Source: Ilyomonas sp965214235 (GTDB lineage Bacteria; Bacteroidota; Bacteroidia; Chitinophagales; Chitinophagaceae). From it: DNA of 64,000 bases. A model generated the notes under the pieces. It did no database searches and was not told the DNA's origin. It saw only the letters and a list, made by a program, of their open reading frames with translations. Location of the stretch: NCBI GenBank assembly GCA_965214235.1, contig CBDCBH010000003.1, positions 1,550,001 to 1,614,000 of the forward strand, given 5' to 3'. Made by a program: the position numbers and the translations under genes. Below, in pieces: positions 56,507 to 64,000 of the stretch (position 1 is its first letter; every line of letters starts with the position of its first letter).

Positions 56507-57987
56507 CTCACATCTCCCATCCACTTCTTCAACACCGGAAACAACAAGGTGCAACCAGCCGCAACCAAAGCACTTAACAAAGCCAGCTTGCCAAAGATGG
56601 TGCTGTAATAAGTAATGGTTTGAGCAGGATTGGTAATGCCCGAAGGCACCGTCATTAACGCACCAATTTTTGCAGCAATGTATTCTGCCAGCGCACCCGA
56701 TAAAGCACCAATGCTCATAATAGTTCCCACCAAATGAATGGGCGATAAATTAAACGTTGCCGCAGGCATGGTAGGACCAATGCACACTTCGCCAATTTCC
56801 ATAAACACATAGCCCAATGCCATAAATGCAACGGGCACCAAACCGCTCGTTTTATATTGATGGCAAACCAGCCATAAAATGCTGAAATAAACCCCCATCG
56901 CAACAATGCCAATGATCAGCTTGGTGAAGGTGTGTACCTCTTTGTTGCGTTTTGCAAAATGCTTCCACGTTGCCAATGCCAGCGGCGTAAGCATCACCAA
57001 TAAAAATGAAGGAAAGAAGTTATTAAACGCCAACGCAGGAACAGTAAAATTGCCAATGTGCACATCTACATTGCGCAGGATAAATAAGTTTAACGCGCCG
57101 GTGCTTTGCTCGTACAATGCCAGCCAACAGGCATACATGACGAACACAAACAACAGGGCGAACAGTTTGTATTTTACTTCATTAGAAGAATGAAAACCAA
57201 TGTAAATAACATACACAAACGATAGCAATGTTAAGGGCAATACCAGCACATCCATAATGCCGGTATGGCTAAATAAAAACAACGTGAGCAACACAGCTAC
57301 AACCGAAAGAACATACACAATAATTTCTGGTGTAAAAACAAACAACACTTTCTTTTGCAAACGTTGTTTATCGGGTGGCGCACCAACGGAAGAAGGAATG
57401 CCATAACAAAAATTAATCAATCCCAGCACCATAAAAATTCCGGCTAAACCAAACCCGTAATGCCAGTTAATTTTCTGCCCAACATAACCGCACACCAAGC
57501 CGCCGAGTGCCATGCCGGTATTAATAATCATGTAAAAAAGAATAAAGCCATTGTCTTTTTGTGTTTGATCTTTTTGCGGATAAAACATACCAATGATGGC
57601 GGCATCAGGACCGCTAAAAAAACCGCTTCCCCAGGCGATGAATGACAATCCTGCAAAGAACACCTGCGGATAAGGCAACGACATTAATGCGTGCCCGCAA
57701 ATCATTAAAATGCCACCCCAAATCATTGACTTGCGAAAGCCCAGTAACCTGTCGGCAAGCACGCCGCCAAATATTTGCAAACCGTACACCAGCGCGGCAT
57801 ACGTGCCTAAAACGGCATAGCTGTATTTTTCCTGCAGGTGCATTTGCGTTACCATGTAAGCAATGAGCAATGCCTTTACACCATAATACGAAAACCACAC
57901 CCACATGCTGGCGAAGGACACATAAAACAGTTGTTTAGGATGACGTTTATTCAATGTGAAAGGAGGCAACGGCGAAGCAATATCCAT
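56503..57987 (-). CDS. POT/PTR-family MFS transporter lacking the ExxER motif
   Basis: A 494-residue inner-membrane transporter with about 12-14 helices and the POT-family layout: FSYYGVKALL in helix 1, GGVLADRLLGFRKSM in the 2-3 loop and a GFILFYMIINTGMALGG-type helix (seen as FYMIINTGMALGG). The canonical ExxERF proton-coupling motif just before FSYYG is replaced by S27-M-W-V30-W31-F, so all three charged residues are lost. This suggests altered coupling or a non-peptide substrate. It is divergent from the esterase gene at 58135. Confidence 0.8.
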   Translation of the reverse strand: MDIASPLPPFTLNKRHPKQLFYVSFASMWVWFSYYGVKALLIAYMVTQMHLQEKYSYAVLGTYAALVYGLQIFGGVLADRLLGFRKSMIWGGILMICGHALMSLPYPQVFFAGLSFIAWGSGFFSGPDAAIIGMFYPQKDQTQKDNGFILFYMIINTGMALGGLVCGYVGQKINWHYGFGLAGIFMVLGLINFCYGIPSSVGAPPDKQRLQKKVLFVFTPEIIVYVLSVVAVLLTLFLFSHTGIMDVLVLPLTLLSFVYVIYIGFHSSNEVKYKLFALLFVFVMYACWLALYEQSTGALNLFILRNVDVHIGNFTVPALAFNNFFPSFLLVMLTPLALATWKHFAKRNKEVHTFTKLIIGIVAMGVYFSILWLVCHQYKTSGLVPVAFMALGYVFMEIGEVCIGPTMPAATFNLSPIHLVGTIMSIGALSGALAEYIAAKIGALMTVPSGITNPAQTITYYSTIFGKLALLSALVAAGCTLLFPVLKKWMGDVR

Positions 57988-58009
57988 ACTAATAAACTGT
58001 GTTGTTTTC

Positions 58010-58042
58010 TTTTATCAATTATTATGCTTGTTATTGATAAAA
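58010..58042. promoter_or_regulatory. Perfect dyad in the divergent transporter/esterase promoter region
   Basis: TTTTATCAAT (58010-58019) and ATTGATAAAA (58033-58042) are exact 10-bp inverted arms with a 13-bp centre. They lie 23 bp from the transporter start and 93 bp from the esterase start. An operator shared by both promoters is likely. Confidence 0.5.
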
Positions 58043-58134
58043 CATAGGTGCCAACTGATAATTTAGCAAGCATCAATTAACTGTATAAAGGTACCTTGCA
58101 TTGCTTATTAATTAAGTAGTACAGGTTATCATTT

Positions 58135-59292
58135 ATGAAATACAAAACGGTTATCGGTATAACGTTTATCTTTTTATTTATGGCAGCGGCAAAAGCGCAA
58201 AAGAAGCAAGACATGCGAATTACTTTTCAACTCATCTCCCTTGTTTTACCGGAAGACAGCACCGTGTTTATTACTGGCAGCATTGAACAATTAGGAGATT
58301 GGAACCCGGGAAAAATAAAGATGAAATACAAAGGCAACCATACGTGGAATGCCCAATTTACGCTGCCTGCGCCGCAATCGGTTGAATATAAATATACCCT
58401 TGGTAATTGGGAGCATGAAGCCGCAAGAGAAGATGGTACGCCGCTTTCAAATTTATCTGCCGATTTACAACAGGATATAATCATCAGTGATACGGTTGCT
58501 TACTGGACAGCCGGCACGCAAAACAAAGTAACCGAGCATCATGTTACGGGAACGGTGCGTTACCATCCGGCTATGAAAGGCAGTGGCATTAAGGACAGAG
58601 ATGTTGCCGTGTGGCTTCCGCCCGGTTATGATAGTTCGGGAAACACACGTTACCCTGTGTTGTACATGCACGACGGGCAAAATATTTTCGACCCGGCGAA
58701 CAGTGCGTTTGGCGTGGAATGGGGCATTGATGAAACCTGCGATAGCTTAATAAAACAAGGTGCCATTCCGCCGTTGATTGTGGTTGGAATTGATAACACA
58801 TCCGACCGTTCGTTTGAATATGCGCCAGGTAAAAAAGGTGAAGCGTACATGAACTTTATCGTTAAAAAACTAAAGCCTTTTATCGACTCAACTTATCGTA
58901 CTCAAAAAGATAAAGACCACACAATAGTTGGCGGCTCATCGCTGGGCGGATTGATTTCTTTTATGCTGGTGTGGCAGCACCCCGATATATTTTCAAAAGC
59001 CATCTGCATGTCTCCTGCATTTAAAATTAATAAGCTTGATTATGTAAAAAATGTATTGGTATATAGTGGCAAAAACAAACCCGTTTTCTTTTACATTGAT
59101 AATGGCGGCGTGGGTTTGGATTCGCAATTACAGCCTGGCGTAAATGCTATGCTAACGGCTTTGCAAAAGAAAGGTTATGAGGAAGGCAAAGAGGTAAACT
59201 ATGTTTCCGATGTTACAGCCAACCATTCAGAAGCCTCGTGGGCAAAGCGTTTTCCGGCTGCGATTGTTTGGTGTATGGGGTTGATGAAGTAG
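58135..59292 (+). CDS. Secreted esterase with N-terminal starch-binding-like domain
   Basis: A 385-residue exported protein with a signal peptide to about residue 22. Residues about 27-125 form a CBM20-like beta-sandwich (VFITGSIEQLGDWNP, YKYTLGNWEHE). Residues about 135-385 form an alpha/beta hydrolase of the IroE/Fes/EsteraseD type, with the nucleophile Ser269 in GSSLGG, an oxyanion-region YMHDGQNIFD and a C-terminal His in ANHSEASW. It probably removes acyl groups from polysaccharides or acts on a siderophore-like ester. The CBM favours a glycan substrate. Confidence 0.82.
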   Translation: MKYKTVIGITFIFLFMAAAKAQKKQDMRITFQLISLVLPEDSTVFITGSIEQLGDWNPGKIKMKYKGNHTWNAQFTLPAPQSVEYKYTLGNWEHEAAREDGTPLSNLSADLQQDIIISDTVAYWTAGTQNKVTEHHVTGTVRYHPAMKGSGIKDRDVAVWLPPGYDSSGNTRYPVLYMHDGQNIFDPANSAFGVEWGIDETCDSLIKQGAIPPLIVVGIDNTSDRSFEYAPGKKGEAYMNFIVKKLKPFIDSTYRTQKDKDHTIVGGSSLGGLISFMLVWQHPDIFSKAICMSPAFKINKLDYVKNVLVYSGKNKPVFFYIDNGGVGLDSQLQPGVNAMLTALQKKGYEEGKEVNYVSDVTANHSEASWAKRFPAAIVWCMGLMK

Positions 59293-59380
59293 TGTGGTTT
59301 TTTGTTTTAAGAGACGGCGCGAACGAAAAGAAGCTCATTATATTTATTGCTTGCTCTTATCAATCAAACAAAAAAATCTC

Positions 59381-60541
59381 ATGATAAAAAACTACCTTCA
59401 AAAATCACTTGTTTGTTTTTGTTCCTTATTTATACATTACGCATTATCTGCGCAAAACAAAACGCTGGAAGCCCGTATTGATAGTGTACTGAAACAATAC
59501 AGCATGGTAGGTGTTTCGGTGGCTGTTGTGAAGAAGCATAACATCATTTATAAGCATTCTTTTGGGTTGAAAAATATTGAATCAAAAATACCTTTGCATG
59601 ATGACGATATATTTAGAATTGCTTCTATTTCAAAATCATTTTCTGCTACTTCCATTATGCAATTGGTGGAAGCGAGAAAGTTATCGTTGAATGATGATGT
59701 AAGTAAGTTAATAGGTTTTACCGTACGCAATCCTAATTTTCCTGATCAGTTGATTACGCTTAAAATGCTGATGTCTCATACCTCAAGCCTGAATGATAAA
59801 GAAGGTTATTTTTCGTTGGATTCAATCAATCCGGATAAAAATAAAAACTGGGCAAACTGTTATAATAATTATGCACCGGGCACCCGCTTTGAATACTGCA
59901 ACTTAAATTACAATATGGTGGGTGCCATCATAGAAAAAACATCGGGGCAACGCTTTGATAAATATGTAAAAACAAATATCCTCGATCCGTTGGGTTTGTA
60001 TGGCGGTTATGAAGTATCATCGCTCGATTCAAACCGGTTTGCAACCTTGTACGAATATGATTCTGCCACCCATCAATTTACTGCAGACCCTGGTGCTTAC
60101 AACCCGCGAAAAAATGAAATCAATCATTATATTCAAGGGTATAGCGCACCCATTTTTTCGCCCACAGGCGGCATGAAAATATCGGCATCAGACTTAGCCA
60201 AATACATGACGATGCACATGTATTATGGCAAATACAAAAAGGTGAGAATTATATCGAAGCGAAGCGCACGAATAATGCAAACAAAGGTTTCTGAAGGTGA
60301 GGGTGATGATGAAGGCGGTTATGGGCTTGCCATTTATACTACCGATCAGCTTATACCGGGCAAAACAATGAAAGGGCATACCGGCTCGGCTTACGGGTTG
60401 TATAGTATGATGTTCTTTCAACCGAAAGAGAAATTTGGAATTGTAGTAATTACAAACGGTTGCAATCCTATTTATATAAACGGTTACAATGCTTCGCTGA
60501 AAGCAATTTTGAATATTTTTTATGAAGAGATGATCCGATGA
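59381..60541 (+). CDS. Beta-lactamase-fold serine hydrolase
   Basis: A 386-residue exported enzyme of the class C beta-lactamase/DD-peptidase superfamily. The ATG at 59381 is chosen for the signal peptide (to about residue 24, ALSAQ). Active-site motifs are Ser82-x-x-Lys85 (ASISKSF), Tyr172-x-Asn174 (EYCN) and His-x-Gly in KGHTGSAYG. These proteins are mostly esterases or peptidases; antibiotic resistance cannot be inferred. The gene follows the CBM-esterase gene by 88 bp. Confidence 0.85.
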   Translation: MIKNYLQKSLVCFCSLFIHYALSAQNKTLEARIDSVLKQYSMVGVSVAVVKKHNIIYKHSFGLKNIESKIPLHDDDIFRIASISKSFSATSIMQLVEARKLSLNDDVSKLIGFTVRNPNFPDQLITLKMLMSHTSSLNDKEGYFSLDSINPDKNKNWANCYNNYAPGTRFEYCNLNYNMVGAIIEKTSGQRFDKYVKTNILDPLGLYGGYEVSSLDSNRFATLYEYDSATHQFTADPGAYNPRKNEINHYIQGYSAPIFSPTGGMKISASDLAKYMTMHMYYGKYKKVRIISKRSARIMQTKVSEGEGDDEGGYGLAIYTTDQLIPGKTMKGHTGSAYGLYSMMFFQPKEKFGIVVITNGCNPIYINGYNASLKAILNIFYEEMIR

Positions 60542-60602
60542 AAACAAATAATAACCGGGGTTTTCTTTTACTTCATTTTTAAAGCGGAACAATTTATATA
60601 AC

Positions 60603-60633
60603 AAAGGCTGCAAGCTATTCGCTGTCAGCCTTT
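60603..60633. terminator. Possible bidirectional terminator between convergent genes
   Basis: AAAGGCTG (60603-60610) pairs with CAGCCTTT (60626-60633) between the ends of the serine hydrolase and M16 genes. The T-runs are weak on both sides. Confidence 0.4.
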
Positions 60634-60672
60634 GCAAAAAATCATGCTGGTATTGTTTACATAAAGCAATTG

Positions 60673-63414
60673 TTATTTCACTTCATTGCCTTCCGTATCA
60701 ATGTATTTTACTGATCCTAAATTCAGATCTTTAATTCCTTTTTCAATTTTTGTCCTGTCGCCAACAATAACCCATGTAAGATTGTTTGGCTTTATTACTT
60801 TGGTGGCTGCATTTTGTATATCTGTGTATGTTAAATGCTGAAGCATGGAAGGATAATTTTTTAAGTAATCCATTCCTCTATTGTATTTGATAGCCGATTG
60901 TAATGTGTTTAATACAGAGCCATTGGTTTCCCATATTCCGGGTAGCTGCATAATTCTGTTTTTTTGCACTTTATCAAACTCAGTCTGCGTAATGGGTTTA
61001 TTACCTACATACTGGGTTATTTCTTTTTGCATTTCCTGGATAGATTCTTTTGTTTTATCCGTTTGTACAGGTGCATAGCCTGTAAAAAAACCGGGACCTT
61101 TTGTAGCTATATCGGCAGAGCCGGCACCATAAGACCAATGTTTGTCTTCACGCAAATTCATATTGATGCGGGAAGAAAACTCGCCACCAAGAATACGATT
61201 CATCATTTGTACTTTTTTATAATCAGGGTCTTTGGCAGAAGGACTTATTTCAGCGGCGAAAATGATAGATTGTTGTGCATCTGGCTTATCGATAATATAT
61301 ACTGAAGTTTGTGATGCAAGAGCTACTTCTTTCAGGTTTTTTTCGGGAATCGTTTGTTTTTTCCAGGATGCAAAACTGCTTTCTAATTTTGTTTTTAATT
61401 CATCAGGATTAATATCTCCTACCACAGTAAGTACAGCATTATTGGGTGCAAACCAGGTGTCGTGAAATTTAATTAAATCATCTCTCGTAATACTGCTCAC
61501 TGATGCTACTGTGCCTGTACCTGTAAAAGAATTGCTGTAAGCATGACCACTGCCATATAACAGGCGTGGTAAAATGCGTAACCCCATTGAAAAAGGTTGA
61601 GATTGTTCCTGCTTTATACCCAGCAATTGTTCTTTTTGAACACGCTCAAAATTCTTTTGTGGAAAAGACGCATTGAACAGCACATCAGTAAATACGGTAA
61701 GCGATTCATTAAAGTTGGGCTTTAATGCACTCATATATACATACGAATTATCAAGATCGGAATAGGTATTAAGACTGGCACCTAAACCGGCAAGCGCATC
61801 GCTTAACTGTAAAGCATTTTTGGTTTTTGTTCCTTCCTGCATCATATTCATAGCTAATGAAGCAAGACCCGGTTTGCCAAACTGATCGGCTGCATAACCA
61901 GCATTTACCATTAACGACATGTCGATTACAGGCACGGCATGTCTTTGCACCAAGGCTACATTTAACCCGTTGGATAATGTAAACTGCGTTACATCAGGAA
62001 ATTTAACAACAGGAGCAGTACCAAACGGCGGAACTATTTTTCTGTTTGATAAAGAATCTGTAACCGCAAAACTCTGGTAAGGTTCAATATCCAACACATA
62101 TTCCCCATCACTCAGCCATTGTACAGCAGTTTTACGAATGTCTTCCGGCGTTGCATTTCTTGTCCACTCAATAATTTTTTTGTAAAAATCCGGACTGCCA
62201 CCAAAGGTTTCACTTTGCGCAAGAATATCAGACGTGCCGCCAAAGCCACCAATGCGCTCCATGCCTTTTACAAAATGGGCGAAGTAGTTTGTTTTAGCCC
62301 TTTCCAGCTCTTCAACAGTAACACCCTGGGTAAGTATTTTTTTTAGTTCTTCATTAATGATGGTATCTACTTTACTAACCTCAACGCCGGGCTTTACATC
62401 ACAAAAAATATCGAACTGGCTGGCTATTTCCCTATCATCAACATAAGAGAATACATTGTTAGATAATTGCCCGTCATACACCAGGCGTTTATACAACCTG
62501 GCACTCTTGCCATTTGTAAGAATATCGCTAAGCAAATTAAGATAAGCATCTTCTGCGGTTCCCCATTGCGGCGTATTCCATGTTTTTTGCAAACGTGCCT
62601 GTGGTACACGGTCCTCCGCTGTCTGATAATGAATGCCACTCATCTTAGCTATCCATGCACTTTGCTTTGCAATAGGCGGGCTGGCAGGTATTGCACCAAA
62701 GTACTTTTTTACTTTTTCAAATACCGTATCAGTATTAATATCTCCTGCAATAACAACCGTGTTGTTATTGGGACCGTAATAAGTTCTGAACCATTGTTTC
62801 ACATCGTCTAAAGAAGCAGAATCAAGGTCTTTCATCGAACCGATTACTGTCCACGAATAAGGATGTCCGGCAGGAAAAGTATTTCTTGTAGTTAGTTCTT
62901 CAGCAATTGCATAAGGCTGGTTTTCATCCTGGCGTTTTTCATTTTGCACCACTCCTCTTTGCAATGCTAATCTTGATGAATCTATAGAACCTAACAAGTA
63001 ACCCATTCTATCACTTTCCGACCATAATATTTTATCTAATGAAGAAGTGGGCACATCTTCAAAATAATTGGTTCGATCGTTACTTGTGGTTCCGTTATCA
63101 TCTGTTCCACCAACCAATTCAAGAAACTGGATATACCTGTCGCTATTGTTTTCACTGCCGGTAAACATCATGTGTTCAAAAAGGTGTGCAAAGCCTGTTT
63201 TGCCAATTGCCTCATTCTTTGAACCAACATGGTACCACACATTAAAGGCAACAATAGGTGCTTTGTGATCTTCGTGAACAATGAGCGTAAGTCCGTTGCT
63301 TAAAGTAAACTTTTTAAAGGGAATATCTAATTGTGGATATTGTTTTTTTACTATTTGGGCATACAATTGAAGAAACGGAAATAATAATAAAAAGAGAAGG
63401 GGTATTTTTTTCAT
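60673..63414 (-). CDS. M16-family zinc metallopeptidase, two-domain
   Basis: A 913-residue exported peptidase. The ATG at 63414 gives the signal peptide (MKKIPLLFLLLFPFLQLYAQ). The first half carries the inverted zinc motif H77-L-F-E80-H81 (FAHLFEHMMFTG) and the distal Glu region ENQPYA. The second half repeats the fold without HxxEH (FGKPGLASLAMNM). The length fits fused pitrilysin/PqqL-like proteins of Bacteroidota. It degrades peptides in the periplasm. Confidence 0.9.
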   Translation of the reverse strand: MKKIPLLFLLLFPFLQLYAQIVKKQYPQLDIPFKKFTLSNGLTLIVHEDHKAPIVAFNVWYHVGSKNEAIGKTGFAHLFEHMMFTGSENNSDRYIQFLELVGGTDDNGTTSNDRTNYFEDVPTSSLDKILWSESDRMGYLLGSIDSSRLALQRGVVQNEKRQDENQPYAIAEELTTRNTFPAGHPYSWTVIGSMKDLDSASLDDVKQWFRTYYGPNNNTVVIAGDINTDTVFEKVKKYFGAIPASPPIAKQSAWIAKMSGIHYQTAEDRVPQARLQKTWNTPQWGTAEDAYLNLLSDILTNGKSARLYKRLVYDGQLSNNVFSYVDDREIASQFDIFCDVKPGVEVSKVDTIINEELKKILTQGVTVEELERAKTNYFAHFVKGMERIGGFGGTSDILAQSETFGGSPDFYKKIIEWTRNATPEDIRKTAVQWLSDGEYVLDIEPYQSFAVTDSLSNRKIVPPFGTAPVVKFPDVTQFTLSNGLNVALVQRHAVPVIDMSLMVNAGYAADQFGKPGLASLAMNMMQEGTKTKNALQLSDALAGLGASLNTYSDLDNSYVYMSALKPNFNESLTVFTDVLFNASFPQKNFERVQKEQLLGIKQEQSQPFSMGLRILPRLLYGSGHAYSNSFTGTGTVASVSSITRDDLIKFHDTWFAPNNAVLTVVGDINPDELKTKLESSFASWKKQTIPEKNLKEVALASQTSVYIIDKPDAQQSIIFAAEISPSAKDPDYKKVQMMNRILGGEFSSRINMNLREDKHWSYGAGSADIATKGPGFFTGYAPVQTDKTKESIQEMQKEITQYVGNKPITQTEFDKVQKNRIMQLPGIWETNGSVLNTLQSAIKYNRGMDYLKNYPSMLQHLTYTDIQNAATKVIKPNNLTWVIVGDRTKIEKGIKDLNLGSVKYIDTEGNEVK

Positions 63415-63552
63415 AAAAAAGTTTGAATGTGAAGGAAATAAAAAGAAAGTTATAGCATTTGACATGATTATGTTACAAACCCTATCAAATTATTTTTTTA
63501 TCTGCATTGTCTGCATTATAAATAGAGAAAAATAAAATAGGAATTATCATAA

Positions 63553-63582
63553 AAAAGCCGGTGCGTACAAACACCGGCTTTT
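63553..63582 (-). terminator. Terminator of the phoH gene
   Basis: AAAAGCCGGTG (63553-63563) pairs exactly with CACCGGCTTTT (63572-63582). On the minus strand it lies 20 bp after the stop at 63603 and is followed by a T-run. Confidence 0.85.
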
Positions 63583-63602
63583 GTTTTTACTTCAGTTTAC
63601 AG

Positions 63603-64000
63603 TTACTCTTTTTTCTGTAATTGCGGGCGGTTGCCTTGCGGCTGATTATTCATCGCTTCCTGGTAATCTTTGTCATAAGCCCTGATGATGGCTTTCACCA
63701 AACGATGGCGCACTACATCTTCTTCATCCAATTCAATGTGGGCAATACCATCAATGTTGCGAAGAATGCGGGCGGCTTTGTTTAAACCGCTTTGCATATT
63801 GCGCGGCAAATCTACCTGCGTAGGGTCACCGGTAATAATGGCTTTCGCATTCGCGCCAATGCGCGTGAGGAACATTTTTAATTGCAGATCATTGGTGTTT
63901 TGCGCTTCATCTAAAATAATAAACGCATGATCTAAAGTACGACCGCGCATGTAAGCCAATGGCGCAATTTCAATGGTGCGCGTACTCATGTAATAACCGA
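63603..64000 (-). CDS. phoH: PhoH-family ATPase, C-terminal part
   Basis: The gene runs off the right edge of the window, so only the C-terminal 130 or so residues are seen. They contain the PhoH hallmark IEIAPLAYMRGRTL, the Walker-B-like FIILDEAQN, and MFLTRIGANAKAIITGDPTQVDLP (seen as ITGDPTQVDLP) followed by HIELDEEDVVRH. PhoH is a cytoplasmic RNA-associated ATPase. The C-terminal tail is rich in Gln and Asn. Confidence 0.9.
   Translation of the reverse strand, partial: GYYMSTRTIEIAPLAYMRGRTLDHAFIILDEAQNTNDLQLKMFLTRIGANAKAIITGDPTQVDLPRNMQSGLNKAARILRNIDGIAHIELDEEDVVRHRLVKAIIRAYDKDYQEAMNNQPQGNRPQLQKKE

Noticed and set aside
59381..60541. Calling the serine hydrolase a true AmpC beta-lactamase
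   Set aside because: The SxxK, YxN and HxG motifs are shared by esterases and peptidases, and HxG replaces the KTG typical of AmpC.

Overview
The window looks like a chromosomal segment of a Bacteroidota bacterium, most likely a free-living saprophyte of the Chitinophagaceae type (genus not assigned). The reasons are a SusC/SusD pair, a type IX secretion C-terminal sorting domain, several TonB-dependent barrels, TAnnTTTG promoter boxes, absence of clear Shine-Dalgarno sequences, and many secreted glycoside hydrolases. Overall GC is moderate (about 40-43% by eye). No rRNA, tRNA or CRISPR array was seen.

Layout. 1-8.4 kb: a small membrane protein, an IS982-family element, a long secreted protein with six Ig-like domains, and an internally deleted IS5-family remnant. 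8.4-12.6 kb: a GH78-like rhamnosidase, a DoxX-like membrane protein and an unrecognised protein. 13-19.7 kb: a FadR-type GntR regulator with a promoter and palindromic operator at its start, followed by a TolC / RND pump / membrane-fusion efflux operon. 20-22.5 kb: a TonB-dependent barrel. 22.9-50.9 kb: a large saccharide-utilisation region. It opens with a ROK regulator, SusC and SusD, and a terminator. Next comes an oxidative module (redoxin, cytochrome c fused to a PHM-like copper monooxygenase, CRTAC1/ASPIC-UnbV repeat protein, vanadium-dependent haloperoxidase), then GH29 fucosidase and GH35 galactosidase. On the opposite strand lie a seven-haem cytochrome, GH28, GH2, an AGE-epimerase/beta-propeller fusion and a YtcJ-like amidohydrolase. 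A TMEM175-type channel and a two-gene cassette-like insert with an attC-like hairpin sit inside this stretch. 51-58 kb: a DUF2007 protein, a hypothetical protein, a GH63-type glucosidase, an AT-rich erythromycin-esterase-like gene bracketed by repeats, and a POT-family transporter. 58-64 kb: a CBM-esterase, a serine beta-lactamase-fold hydrolase, an M16 peptidase and a truncated PhoH.

How the genes may work together: the SusCD pair would import oligosaccharides released by surface or periplasmic GH29/GH35/GH28/GH2 enzymes, with the ROK protein sensing a sugar. The most intriguing part is the oxidative module embedded in this locus. All expected copper ligands of the monooxygenase and all expected vanadate ligands of the haloperoxidase are visible, which suggests redox tailoring or oxidative cleavage of a glycosylated substrate. 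Other points of interest are the attC-like cassette, the repeat-flanked AT-rich esterase gene, a POT transporter that has lost its ExxER motif, and several candidate operators.
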